Positions 1 through 8,663 of a DNA stretch of 43,152 nt are shown in pieces. The stretch is from an uncultured Bacteroidales bacterium (GTDB taxonomy: Bacteria > Bacteroidota > Bacteroidia > Bacteroidales > Muribaculaceae). The stretch's first letter is position 1. Each line of letters starts with the position of its first letter. The stretch covers positions 1 to 43,152 of the forward strand of contig URIC01000011.1 in the NCBI GenBank assembly GCA_900547755.1, given 5' to 3'. The translations under genes and the position numbers were made by a program. The notes beneath the pieces are model-generated. The model saw nothing but the letters and a program-made list of their open reading frames with translations. It was not told the origin of the DNA and ran no database searches.

Positions 1-106
1 TCCACACAAAGATACGCAAAAATTTCGATATAAACTAATTTTCAACATCTACTTAAGAATCAGCATCTAATATTGTAAATATCAGGTTTAGTAAGCGGAT
101 GAAAAC

Positions 107-1396
107 TTATTTAACTAATGATAAAAATATCTGCTTAAGGTCGTTGAGCCATTCTTCGCAAGGCTCATCTAATGGTGCTATATCAATTCTCTTACGAGAA
201 AACGTCTCAACTACGGCCTTAAGCCATTCAAAAGCAATTTTCGATTTTTGTTTTTGGGATAAGTCTTCGGTTTCAAATTTAACCCAATCAATGAATTCCA
301 TTAATTGAATAGAAACACCTGTTAAAACAGAATACTCAGTTTGACGATCAACAACTTCTTTTTTGAGCATTAAATTTGAGTCTACAATGAAGCCAGCAGT
401 TTGAACTCCAGGATTAAATTCCAATTTATCCTTGAGTTCAGATAATTCTTCATATAGATATGGTTTCCCATATTTTGCATCCCAAGACTCAACAATGATT
501 TTACCATCACGAAGTTCTATGTCACCAACATTGCCATGTTTCTTGTTAGCAGAACGCATTTGGGAAAGCGGCACCAAATCTAATTCAACAATGTGTTCAG
601 AACAAAGAGCTTGCATCAAACTATGTATAACAACCTCAAAAGCACGAGCGGAATATTGTGTTTGATTGAAAAAATCAGATAAAATTGAAATAGTTTCATC
701 AATGGAAAGAGCTGGCAATTTTAGCAAAATTGCACAAGTCTCATCAACTAATACTTCAAATTTGTTTGAGCGATTTATCAGTAGGGATAAGAAGTAATGC
801 AAAGCGGGAAATGGTTCAATACTTCCGTCTTCAAGTGCATCCACTACTGAAATCCATTCAGAAAAAGGTCCTCTCATATCCGCTTTATAAAGTTGCGAGT
901 ATGGATAATTTTCGGCTAAGGAACGAGTCATCATAACACCATCCTTATTGATATTAAGCAGTCCTTTCTCTCGCAAAAAAGGAGTATTATACGTATTGTC
1001 TAAAACTCGCATAGGAATTCCATCAACCCATGAAAAACCGTTACGACGGTTTGAGCCTTTATGAAGACGAATTGATTGTGTAGGAGTCAAACATTTTATA
1101 GTAATTTGCAGAAAAGCGAGTCCTACTAATGCGCGACCAGTTTCGCTTGTTATTCCATTTACAAGTTTATCAAGTAAAATCTTGGTTTCTTGAGAAACTT
1201 TTGAAAAATCATAAGTTGTGATATTACCATACATTTTTTCAAGAAAACCATTATCTAATTGCTGTCTAATGAATGCGTATCTCTTATTGGCATCCTCGTT
1301 AGTTTGTCCTTCATAGAACACAACAGCTTCTTTATCGTAGTAAAGTTCGCTACGATTATTATAGACATCAAGATGTATTTCTTTTTGTTCTTTCAT
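107..1396 (-). CDS. putative type II restriction endonuclease, unknown specificity
   Basis: A 429-residue protein with no signal peptide or membrane segment. Its ATG overlaps the stop of the cytosine methyltransferase gene by 4 bp (ATGA), so the two are co-transcribed and probably translationally coupled, the usual arrangement for a type II R-M pair. I do not recognise the family by sequence. The best candidate active site is Asp292 in GDIEL followed 14 residues later by Asp306-Ala-Lys308 in ESWDAKYGKPY, which fits a PD-(D/E)XK core (D...D-X-K). The N-terminal ~200 residues (with FSWVDGIPMR and LREKGLLNI) may be a target-recognition or winged-helix region, but that is a guess. Identification as the restriction enzyme rests mainly on the neighbour. 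Gene composition is AT-rich like its partner. Confidence 0.7.
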   Translation of the reverse strand: MKEQKEIHLDVYNNRSELYYDKEAVVFYEGQTNEDANKRYAFIRQQLDNGFLEKMYGNITTYDFSKVSQETKILLDKLVNGITSETGRALVGLAFLQITIKCLTPTQSIRLHKGSNRRNGFSWVDGIPMRVLDNTYNTPFLREKGLLNINKDGVMMTRSLAENYPYSQLYKADMRGPFSEWISVVDALEDGSIEPFPALHYFLSLLINRSNKFEVLVDETCAILLKLPALSIDETISILSDFFNQTQYSARAFEVVIHSLMQALCSEHIVELDLVPLSQMRSANKKHGNVGDIELRDGKIIVESWDAKYGKPYLYEELSELKDKLEFNPGVQTAGFIVDSNLMLKKEVVDRQTEYSVLTGVSIQLMEFIDWVKFETEDLSQKQKSKIAFEWLKAVVETFSRKRIDIAPLDEPCEEWLNDLKQIFLSLVK

Positions 1397-3306
1397 ACTA
1401 AACTTTTGCTTAATTGTACGCTTTCAGGCAGAAGAGTCGGGAATTTATATGGTAAAAGCCATTCGTCTTCCTTCATCTGAGGATTAGTAGCTTTGTTCCT
1501 AATTTCATAAGCGAGGGAACGAAGGAATATTGCCGTATTCAGAACATCTGACTTATCAATATTCCAAATAAAAGATAAAGTCTCAGAAGACAAGTTTCTG
1601 CCTACACATTCTCCTGATATAATTGGGGAGAAAATATTATAATCGGGAAGTGAGGTTTCAACCAATTCACAAACTAAATGTGACGGATACTGGTAATAAC
1701 CATTAAGCTGTACTAAATCTGCTTTCAAAGAATTTTTGACTAATTCACGATCAAGAACCTTCCAAGCCAAAGTAACACCTTTCCAATCAGTTGATGTAAC
1801 GACAAGCATTATTTGAGAAGCTGGAATGTCCCAAGTAGATGATGGTGAAATTTTAATAGTAGTAGCATATACGTCATTGTTCGTACCTTCTGTGACGCTT
1901 ATTATTAGCATATCAGACCACGTAACATTAACATTATATTTACCAGTATTGGCATCCTCCTTGTATTTGAATCTGTCAGTTAAAGACGCTTTAAATTTAC
2001 GATTCTTACATTCCTTTTGAGAAGAACTTGAAAGATGTTTAATTGCCTCAGATGCTTTTTTTCGATACAAAGCCGTCAATTCCCGTTTCCTTTTTCTAAA
2101 AGAAAGAGTGGCACCAGGAGAAAGTAGTTCAAGACTAAAAGGGAAAAAAGTATTGAATACCTGTATTCGTATGGCTAAAGCAAGCATACGGGCAAGTTGC
2201 GGTGGAACAGAATTACCAATTTGATGTATAGCGACTAAACGAGATCCATTGATTTCATAATCATCCGGAAAAGTTTGAAGTCTCTTGTACTCAGAACATG
2301 CAAAATATCTGCTATCCCAATGAAGTGGACCAGTATATTGACCTCCTTGTGCTTTAATGGTACGGACTGGTTCATCTGGATCTGCTTTATACATAAAGTC
2401 TGAAAACTTTGATCTCCATGCAAAGATAGGATTGGGATGCCCCATCTCGGAAGTATAAAAACTATAATTTAGACCGGGAGGAATATCATTTATGAGGTGT
2501 CCAAATCGACCGTTTATACCAATTTTCTTTTCGTCATCAGTTAATTTAATATTACTAACTGCGCATCCTGCATTATAGAAAGGAACATTACGTGAGTCGG
2601 GGCCATGGGTCGGTCTAGGGAAGCGGAAAGTGCCATCTTTTAGACCAACAATTATGAGTCTTTCGCGATGTTGGGGTACACCAAAATCAGCAGCATCTAA
2701 TATCATGTAGTGCAAAGTATAACCGACATCTCTAAAACTTTGCTTAATTTCTTCCCATGCAGTTCCATTTTGAGCACCTACGATACCATAAACATTTTCA
2801 AACAGAAAACCTTTGGGCTGTAATTTAACAAGAAGCCGAACATACTCACGGAATAGGACACCACGAGCATCGGATGTACCTAATACACCCGAGGCGCGAC
2901 GTCCTGCAGCGCTGAATGTTTGACAGGGAGGACCGCCTATAATAAAGTCAATATCACTAATATTATCAGCAGTGTATTCCCTTATGTCAATGCAATTCAC
3001 CTTGCTATTCTCAAATTTTTTTCCTTCCCCTGAATTTATTCTTAAAGTTTCTGCAAATTTTGCCTCAATTTCAACAGATTCAATTATATCAAATCCAAGG
3101 TCGTGGAATCCGATATCCAAACCGCCAGCTCCTGAGAAAAGACTAAGTGTCCGGATAGGCTTAACATAATTTGCCGTTAAAAAATTTGATAAAGCCTTAC
3201 CAAATGAATCGGGCCACCCCGGAGTATTGCACTCGCATCCTAAGGATTGACATATTTGAAATATATCCATCCCTTGAGGCTCTTCGTCATCAAATAGGCT
3301 CTTCAT
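1393..3306 (-). CDS. DNA (cytosine-5-)-methyltransferase of type II R-M system
   Basis: This enzyme methylates C5 of cytosine in a specific DNA site and protects the host from the adjacent nuclease. The m5C methyltransferase motifs appear in order: motif I LFSGAGGLDIGF (about 56-67), motif IV GGPPCQTFS with catalytic Cys128, motif VI FENV (about 169-172), motif VIII QHRERL (212-217), and a C-terminal IX/X region with LQTFPDDYEI and QIGNSVPPQLARMLA. At 637 residues it is much longer than a typical 330-420-residue enzyme. About 230 residues follow the catalytic fold, starting near a basic RKRKREL segment, and match nothing I recognise. A ~50-residue extension precedes motif I. An inverted repeat overlaps the ATG, which may matter for control. 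No separate controller (C) protein is visible. Confidence 0.93.
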   Translation of the reverse strand: MKSLFDDEEPQGMDIFQICQSLGCECNTPGWPDSFGKALSNFLTANYVKPIRTLSLFSGAGGLDIGFHDLGFDIIESVEIEAKFAETLRINSGEGKKFENSKVNCIDIREYTADNISDIDFIIGGPPCQTFSAAGRRASGVLGTSDARGVLFREYVRLLVKLQPKGFLFENVYGIVGAQNGTAWEEIKQSFRDVGYTLHYMILDAADFGVPQHRERLIIVGLKDGTFRFPRPTHGPDSRNVPFYNAGCAVSNIKLTDDEKKIGINGRFGHLINDIPPGLNYSFYTSEMGHPNPIFAWRSKFSDFMYKADPDEPVRTIKAQGGQYTGPLHWDSRYFACSEYKRLQTFPDDYEINGSRLVAIHQIGNSVPPQLARMLALAIRIQVFNTFFPFSLELLSPGATLSFRKRKRELTALYRKKASEAIKHLSSSSQKECKNRKFKASLTDRFKYKEDANTGKYNVNVTWSDMLIISVTEGTNNDVYATTIKISPSSTWDIPASQIMLVVTSTDWKGVTLAWKVLDRELVKNSLKADLVQLNGYYQYPSHLVCELVETSLPDYNIFSPIISGECVGRNLSSETLSFIWNIDKSDVLNTAIFLRSLAYEIRNKATNPQMKEDEWLLPYKFPTLLPESVQLSKSLV

Positions 3307-3330
3307 TCGTTGTATCTCAATACAAACGAA
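3306..3330. repeat. inverted repeat at methyltransferase start codon
   Basis: TTCGTTGTAT and ATACAAACGAA form an imperfect inverted repeat (one bulged base) with a 4-nt spacer (CTCA). It lies directly at the ATG of the minus-strand methyltransferase gene. As RNA it could sequester the start codon; as DNA it could bind a dimeric regulator. Function is inferred only. Confidence 0.45.
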
Positions 3331-3451
3331 ACTTCCAAGTAAGCTGACAGGCGACCAAACCTTTTACTGCTACAAGGAAGTTCCGTCATATGTTTATAAG
3401 TTTTTATTTACATTGAGCGGTCTTTGTCAGCAGCAAGCGCATATTTAAATG

Positions 3452-3459
3452 CAAAGTTA
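3452..3459 (-). promoter_or_regulatory. candidate -7 box upstream of the R-M operon
   Basis: Read on the minus strand this is TAACTTTG, an exact match to the Bacteroidetes -7 consensus TAnnTTTG. It points toward the methyltransferase gene about 145 bp away. No convincing -33 TTTG lies 19-21 bp upstream, so support is partial. The 3307-3571 intergenic stretch otherwise holds only the inverted repeat at the start codon and no gene I can support. Confidence 0.35.
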
Positions 3460-3571
3460 ACAATATTTTCCGAGACTTCGGGCATTCGTAACAAAGATTG
3501 TTATTGACATGGGCGAAAATAACGAAAATATAAAGTGCCGAAGCAGTGAGATGGGGGATGTCTCAATCGTT

Positions 3572-4267
3572 TCAGAGGAGGTGCTTGTCGGCACACCGAA
3601 GCACTCGTGCCGGAAATTCCTCCACCAGCTGCATGTTGTGGGTCGCCATCATGACCGTATGGCCCTCACCTGCCAGTTTATGCAAGAGGCTCACAATCTG
3701 GTAACCGGTATGCGGGTCAAGGTTGCCGGTGGGTTCGTCAGCCAGTATGAGTTCAGGCTTGTTCAGCAGGGCACGCGCGATAACTATGCGTTGCTGCTCT
3801 CCTCCCGAGAGTTCGTGCGGCATCTTGTAGCTCTTGGAGAGCATATCCACCTCCGTCAGCACTTCTTCTATACGCTCGTCGCGGTCTCCACGCGATTTCC
3901 ATCCGGTGGCACGCAACACGAAATCCAGGTTTGCGTAGGCACTACGGCCCTGCAACAGCTGAAAATCCTGAAACACGATACCGCAGCCCCGTCGAAGCAA
4001 AGGGATGTCACGGCGACGCAGTGAACGGAGGTCATAGTCCAGCACATGGGCTTCCCCCTCATATACAGGCACATCCGCATACATGGTTTTCAGCAGAGAA
4101 CTCTTGCCGCTCCCCACTTTGCCGACCAGGTAACAAAACTCCCCTTTGCCCACGCTGAACGTAACGTGTTCAAGCACTACCCTATTGGCGCGCTCCACTT
4201 CCACATCCCTGTAATCTATAACGGCGTTCAGGCCGGGGCCTTCCTTTTCTTCTACATTTTCTGCCAT
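3572..4267 (-). CDS. ftsE: FtsE-like cell division ABC transporter ATP-binding protein
   Basis: This is an ABC ATPase of the FtsE/LolD class. FtsE works with the membrane protein FtsX to regulate peptidoglycan hydrolysis at the septum. Visible motifs are Walker A GKVGSGKSS (about 49-57), Q-loop VFQDFQLL, signature LSGGEQQR, Walker B LILADEPTG and H-loop ATHN. I chose the ATG at 4267 (MAENVEEKEG, 231 residues), because longer readings would run across the promoter shared with dnaE. No ftsX lies beside it, so FtsE rather than LolD or another MacB-type ATPase is a family-level judgement. Confidence 0.85.
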   Translation of the reverse strand: MAENVEEKEGPGLNAVIDYRDVEVERANRVVLEHVTFSVGKGEFCYLVGKVGSGKSSLLKTMYADVPVYEGEAHVLDYDLRSLRRRDIPLLRRGCGIVFQDFQLLQGRSAYANLDFVLRATGWKSRGDRDERIEEVLTEVDMLSKSYKMPHELSGGEQQRIVIARALLNKPELILADEPTGNLDPHTGYQIVSLLHKLAGEGHTVMMATHNMQLVEEFPARVLRCADKHLL

Positions 4268-4290
4268 GGGGTCTATTCGTTTAGCATTGA

Positions 4291-4321
4291 CAAAGTTAAG
4301 GTTTTTTATCCGGAAAGGCAA
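4291..4321 (-). promoter_or_regulatory. promoter of ftsE-like gene
   Basis: On the minus strand TTG (4321-4319), 20 bp, then TAACTTTG (4298-4291). This matches the Bacteroidetes primary sigma consensus, with the -7 box 23 bp before the ATG at 4267. Confidence 0.7.
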
Positions 4322-4342
4322 TACGGTTTGCGATTTTTTTAC

Positions 4343-4350
4343 TAAATTTG
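4343..4350 (+). promoter_or_regulatory. -7 box of dnaE promoter
   Basis: TAAATTTG matches the TAnnTTTG -7 consensus and lies 21 bp before the dnaE ATG at 4372. A good -33 element is not evident. It is divergent from the ftsE promoter about 45 bp away. Confidence 0.55.
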
Positions 4351-4371
4351 CCAAACCAACATTCCCTTTCA

Positions 4372-7300
4372 ATGACAGATTTCGTACATCTCCACGTTCA
4401 TTCCCAATATAGTCTGCTTGACGGACAAGCCTCCGTAAAACGCATCGTAGACAAAGCTATATCCTTAGGCATGAAGGGCATAGCCCTCACCGACCATGGC
4501 AATATGTTCGGCATTAAGGAGTTTTTCAATTATGTGAACAAGAAGAACTCAGGCAAGAGCGACGAGGAAAGGTTCAAACCTATCCTGGGTTGCGAGATGT
4601 ATGTGGCCAAGAACGATTTGCACGACCGTGGCGACAAGCATGACAACGGCTACCACCTTATAGTGCTGGCCAAGAACCAGACCGGCTACCACAACCTTGT
4701 GAAATTGGTGAGCAAAGCCTGGACCGAGGGTTATTACTTCAAGCCGCGAACCGACCACAAAGAACTGCAGGCCCACAGCGAAGGGCTGATAGTATGCTCC
4801 GCCTGCCTCGGCGGAGAAGTGCCTCAGCACTTTATGAACGGGGAGCTGGAGAAAGCCGAAGAGACTATCCTGTGGTATAAGAGCGTGTTCGGCGAAGACT
4901 ATTACCTGGAGCTGCAACGGCATAAGACTGACAAGCCGGACGGTAACCGCCGTGTATTCGAGGAACAAGAGCGTGTGAATCCTTTCATTGTAGAAATGTC
5001 CCGCAAACATGGCATAAAGCTGATAGCCACCAACGACTCCCATTTTGTGGACGAGGAGGATGCGGAGGCGCACGACCGCCTTATCTGCATATCGATGATG
5101 AAGCGTTTCGCCGACCCCGCACGTCTGCATTATACCAAACAGGAATGGATAAAGAGCCAAGAGGAGATGCAATCCATATTCTCCGACTTTCCCGAGGCAC
5201 TGGCCAATACCGGCGAAATCCTGGACAAAGTGGAGTTCTACAGCATTGACCACGCACCTATCATGCCCAATTTCGAGATACCGGCCGAGTTCGGCACTGA
5301 AGCTGAATACAGACAACGCCTCACCGAGGAGGACCTGTTCAACGAGTTCACCCGCGACGAGAACGGCAATGTGGTACTGTCACAGGAGGATGCCGAGAAA
5401 AAAATCAAAAAATTGGGCGGCTACGACAAGCTGTACCGCATAAAATTCGAAGCGGACTATCTGAACAAACTGACAATGGAGGGCGCTAAAAAGAAGTATG
5501 GCGACCCTCTGCCTAAGGATGTGGAGGAGCGTCTGCGCTTCGAGCTGCATATAATGAAGACAATGGGTTTCCCGGGTTACTTCCTGATTGTGCAGGACTT
5601 CATCAATGCGGCGCGCCATGACCTGGGAGTCAGCGTAGGTCCCGGACGTGGTTCCGCAGCCGGTTCCGCCGCAGCCTATTGCCTCGGCATAACACAGATA
5701 GACCCAATAAAGTATGACCTGCTGTTTGAGCGTTTCCTGAATCCTGACCGTATCTCCTTGCCTGATATCGATGTGGACTTCGACGATGACGGACGCTATG
5801 AGGTGCTGAAATATGTGACACGCAAATATGGCGCCGAGAAAGTGGCCCATATCATAACCTACGGCACAATGGCCACAAAGATGGCTATAAAGGATGTAGC
5901 CAAAATCATGGAACTTCCCCTGCCGGAGGCCAACCGCCTGGCACGCCTGGTACCGGACCGTATGCCCGAGGGAAAGGTAAACTTCGATAATTGCCTTAAA
6001 TATATAAAGGAGTTCGCCGCCGAAGCGCAAAGCCCGAATCCGGTAATAAGAGAGGTGATGAAATACGCCCGACAACTGGAGGGAAACGTGCGAAACACAG
6101 GCGTCCATGCCTGCGGCGTGATTATCGGCCGCGACGACATCACCGACTGGGTACCGGTATCCACGGCCAAAGACACCGACGGGTCCTCGTTGCTCGTGAC
6201 CCAGTACGAGGGGAGCGTGATAGAGGACACCGGTATGATTAAAATGGACTTCCTCGGCCTTAAGACCCTGTCTATAATCATGGAGGCAGTGGCCAACATA
6301 AAGCAAAGCCGAGGCATAGACCTGGATATGGAGACCATACCGCTGGACGACAAGAAAACTTACAGACTATACTGCGAGGGACGCACCACCGGCACCTTCC
6401 AGTTCGAGTCCGCCGGAATGCAGAAATACCTGCGGGAGCTACAACCCTCCAAATTCGAGGACCTCATAGCCATGAACGCCCTCTATCGTCCGGGACCTAT
6501 GGACTACATTCCGCAGTTCATCGCCCGCAAACAGGGAAGAGAGCCTATAGTCTACGACATACCCATTATGGAGAAATACCTGCATGACACCTATGGCATT
6601 ACCGTCTATCAGGAGCAAGTCATGCTTCTTTCACGTCTGTTGGCCAACTTTACCCGTGGCGAGAGCGACGTGTTGCGCAAAGCTATGGGTAAGAAGCTGA
6701 AAGACAAAATGGAGGCCCTTAAAGTCAAGTTTATGGATGGCGGACAGGCCAATGGCCATAAGCCTGAAGTCCTGTCGAAAATATGGGCAGACTGGGAGAA
6801 GTTCGCCTCTTACGCCTTCAACAAGAGCCATGCCACCTGCTACTCCTGGGTAGCCTACCAGACTGCCTATCTCAAGGCCAACTACCCCGCCGAATATATG
6901 GCCGGCGTACTGAGCCGCAACCTCACCAACATCGCCAAGCTGACCATATTCATGGACGAGTGCAAAGCCATGGGCATACCGGTGAAAGGCCCGGACATCA
7001 ACGAATCGGTAGAGAGATTCGGCGTGACCCCCAACGGCGAGATACGCTTCGGCCTGGGAGCCGTGAAGAGCGTCGGCACGGGAGCCGTAAAAGCCATACT
7101 CGGCGAGCGCGATGCCAACGGCCCATATAAGGACATCTTCGACCTTGTGGAACGTGTCAACCTGTCGGCCTGCAACCGCAGCTCCATCGAGAGCCTCGCC
7201 TTCTCGGGCGCCTTTGACTGCTTTCCGGACATACGGCGCGAAATGTTTGCCCCCTCTGTCAACAACGAGCCCTCTTTCGCTGAGATTCTGATATGCTACG

Positions 7301-8055
7301 GCCAGCGTTTCCAAGCCGACAAGAACTCGGCCCAGGCCTCACTGTTCGATGAGTTCGAACCTCTTGAGACCGAACATCCCAAGTATCCCGCTTATGAAGA
7401 ATGGGCACCGATAAAACTCCTTGACGAGGAGAAACGGCTGGTGGGCATGTATCTGTCCGCTCACCCGCTGGACCCCTTCTATATGGATATAGAATACGGA
7501 TGCAACACCAAGTGCGCCGATTTTAAAGATGCGGAAGAACCCGGACGGCATATAACGATGGGCGGCCTTGTCACCGGCCTGCAGGAGCGTTTCAGCAAAA
7601 AAGGCACCCCGTGGGGAATCCTCTCGATCGAAGACTTCAGCGGGAAGGCCGAAATCCGTCTCTTCGGCAAAGCATACCTGGAGTATAAAAAATTCGGTAT
7701 TCCCGGTACTTCGGTATTCATTGACGCCGATTTCCAGCCCGGACGCTATAAACCGGACCAGATTGACTTCAACATACGTCGTATGAGCCTGCTTTCCGAA
7801 ATGCAGGGACATACCATAAAGGGAATACGTCTGAATCTCGGTCAGAAAGATTTCAACTCCATCCTTTCCGAAACCCTTAAGAAATATATGTGCAAACCAG
7901 GCGATGACTCCAAGGGGAGCGAATTGATTTTCGACATCTTCGACACACAGACCGAATACAAAATTTCAGTCCGCGCAAAGCACAACATCAAAATGTGCAG
8001 AGAGCTTATCGAAGAGTTGAAGACAAACGAAATTGCATTTACCGTAACATCCTGA
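4372..8055 (+). CDS. dnaE: DNA polymerase III alpha subunit
   Basis: The replicative polymerase catalytic subunit, 1227 residues, consistent with bacterial DnaE1. The N-terminal PHP domain begins with VHLHVHSQYSLLDG and includes LTDHGNMFG. The C-family palm has GPGRGSAAGS and PDIDVDFDDDGR around residues 464-475, carrying catalytic aspartates, plus the later KMDFLGLKTL Asp strand. The fingers/thumb include AFNKSHATCYSWVAYQTAYLKANYP. The C-terminal part contains helix-hairpin-helix and OB-fold regions (ITMGGLVTGLQERFSKKGTPW). I chose the ATG at 4372 (MTDFVHLH) over an upstream in-frame TTG at 4348 because the TTG lies inside the -7 promoter box and MTDFVHLHVHS is the usual start. trxA follows 134 bp downstream with its own promoter. 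Confidence 0.98.
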   Translation: MTDFVHLHVHSQYSLLDGQASVKRIVDKAISLGMKGIALTDHGNMFGIKEFFNYVNKKNSGKSDEERFKPILGCEMYVAKNDLHDRGDKHDNGYHLIVLAKNQTGYHNLVKLVSKAWTEGYYFKPRTDHKELQAHSEGLIVCSACLGGEVPQHFMNGELEKAEETILWYKSVFGEDYYLELQRHKTDKPDGNRRVFEEQERVNPFIVEMSRKHGIKLIATNDSHFVDEEDAEAHDRLICISMMKRFADPARLHYTKQEWIKSQEEMQSIFSDFPEALANTGEILDKVEFYSIDHAPIMPNFEIPAEFGTEAEYRQRLTEEDLFNEFTRDENGNVVLSQEDAEKKIKKLGGYDKLYRIKFEADYLNKLTMEGAKKKYGDPLPKDVEERLRFELHIMKTMGFPGYFLIVQDFINAARHDLGVSVGPGRGSAAGSAAAYCLGITQIDPIKYDLLFERFLNPDRISLPDIDVDFDDDGRYEVLKYVTRKYGAEKVAHIITYGTMATKMAIKDVAKIMELPLPEANRLARLVPDRMPEGKVNFDNCLKYIKEFAAEAQSPNPVIREVMKYARQLEGNVRNTGVHACGVIIGRDDITDWVPVSTAKDTDGSSLLVTQYEGSVIEDTGMIKMDFLGLKTLSIIMEAVANIKQSRGIDLDMETIPLDDKKTYRLYCEGRTTGTFQFESAGMQKYLRELQPSKFEDLIAMNALYRPGPMDYIPQFIARKQGREPIVYDIPIMEKYLHDTYGITVYQEQVMLLSRLLANFTRGESDVLRKAMGKKLKDKMEALKVKFMDGGQANGHKPEVLSKIWADWEKFASYAFNKSHATCYSWVAYQTAYLKANYPAEYMAGVLSRNLTNIAKLTIFMDECKAMGIPVKGPDINESVERFGVTPNGEIRFGLGAVKSVGTGAVKAILGERDANGPYKDIFDLVERVNLSACNRSSIESLAFSGAFDCFPDIRREMFAPSVNNEPSFAEILICYGQRFQADKNSAQASLFDEFEPLETEHPKYPAYEEWAPIKLLDEEKRLVGMYLSAHPLDPFYMDIEYGCNTKCADFKDAEEPGRHITMGGLVTGLQERFSKKGTPWGILSIEDFSGKAEIRLFGKAYLEYKKFGIPGTSVFIDADFQPGRYKPDQIDFNIRRMSLLSEMQGHTIKGIRLNLGQKDFNSILSETLKKYMCKPGDDSKGSELIFDIFDTQTEYKISVRAKHNIKMCRELIEELKTNEIAFTVTS

Positions 8056-8125
8056 CTACAAGCAACTTCAATCACACAAACAGATAAGTTGATAAAAATA
8101 TCGATGCAAAAAAATCAAAAATAAA

Positions 8126-8156
8126 TTTGTCGGCTGAAAATTTATCCGTAACTTTG
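8126..8156 (+). promoter_or_regulatory. trxA promoter
   Basis: TTTG (8126-8129), 19 bp, then TAACTTTG (8149-8156). A full match to the Bacteroidetes consensus, 33 bp before the trxA ATG. Confidence 0.8.
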
Positions 8157-8189
8157 AAACATTATAACCAATAAACAAAAAGCAAAACC

Positions 8190-8504
8190 ATGGCAATTCA
8201 CTTTACAGACGCTACCGCCCGCGAGGCTATCGAGTCCGGCAAGCCGGTAGTAATTGATTTCTGGGCAGAGTGGTGCGGTCCCTGCCTCAAATTAGGTCCC
8301 TCTATTGAAGAACTCGCTGAAAAATACGAAGGTCAGGCAATAGTAGGTAAACTCAATGTTGACGAGAACGACGAAATCTCATCCGAGTATCGTGTGCGCA
8401 ACATCCCCACAGTCATCTTCATCAAGGGTGGCGAACTGAAAGACCGCACAGTAGGCTTTGTGCCTATGAGCGAGCTTGAAGAGAAACTGAAAGCACTGCT
8501 CTAA
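8190..8504 (+). CDS. trxA: thioredoxin
   Basis: A 104-residue cytosolic disulfide reductase with the usual thioredoxin length. The active site is WCGPC (Cys29 and Cys32) after the FWAEW strand. The cis-proline segment NIPTVIFIKGGE lies near residues 72-83, and no signal peptide is present. The residue after the CxxC is Leu rather than the common Lys or Arg, a minor variation. The gene stands alone: it has its own promoter and is followed by two hairpins. Confidence 0.97.
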   Translation: MAIHFTDATAREAIESGKPVVIDFWAEWCGPCLKLGPSIEELAEKYEGQAIVGKLNVDENDEISSEYRVRNIPTVIFIKGGELKDRTVGFVPMSELEEKLKALL

Positions 8505-8518
8505 GAGTGTTTTATAGC

Positions 8519-8540
8519 TTGAGGATTCTTAAATCCTCAA
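8519..8540 (+). terminator. hairpin downstream of trxA
   Basis: TTGAGGATT and AATCCTCAA form a 9-bp stem with a 4-nt loop, 14 bp after the trxA stop. No immediate T-run follows, although a T-rich tract begins about 17 bp later. It may be an mRNA-end hairpin rather than a strict rho-independent terminator. Confidence 0.5.
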
Positions 8541-8594
8541 AGTCATGACTCTAACCTTTTTTATTTTAATAGCAAGTATTTAAAACACACTCCG

Positions 8595-8632
8595 GAGTGC
8601 GGTAGTCTGACTATCGCACTCTTTTGTCTTTA
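8595..8632 (+). terminator. rho-independent terminator after trxA
   Basis: GAGTGCGGTAG and CTATCGCACTC form an 11-bp stem (one G-T wobble) around a 5-nt loop, followed by TTTTGTCTTT. It lies between trxA and the convergent NlpC/P60 gene. Confidence 0.75.
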
Positions 8633-8663
8633 AACAGCCTCCAAGCGAACTCCGGCGATGCGG

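Larger units (their letters stand above)
1..3480. other. AT-rich restriction-modification island
   Basis: This stretch is much richer in A and T than the rest of the window. Its two genes use A/T-ending codons heavily, whereas dnaE and everything downstream favour G/C-ending codons. The shift coincides with the R-M gene pair and ends in the intergenic region before the FtsE-like gene. I read it as a horizontally acquired cassette. No transposase, integrase, tRNA or direct-repeat boundary is visible, and the left edge lies outside the window, so the insertion mechanism is unknown. Positions 1-106 hold no gene that I can support. Confidence 0.6.

Noticed and set aside
3509..4024. 171-codon plus-strand frame opposite the ftsE-like gene
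   Set aside because: Covers the ABC ATPase motifs in antisense, with no family features and no promoter.
4348..4371. TTG start for dnaE at 4348
   Set aside because: The TTG lies in the -7 box of the promoter, and MTDFVHLHVHS is the usual N-terminus.
5380..6306. 308-codon open frame antisense to dnaE (and others at 4549-5316 and 6631-7314)
   Set aside because: All lie inside the conserved dnaE gene and have low-complexity, non-protein-like translations. Mirror frames of codon bias.
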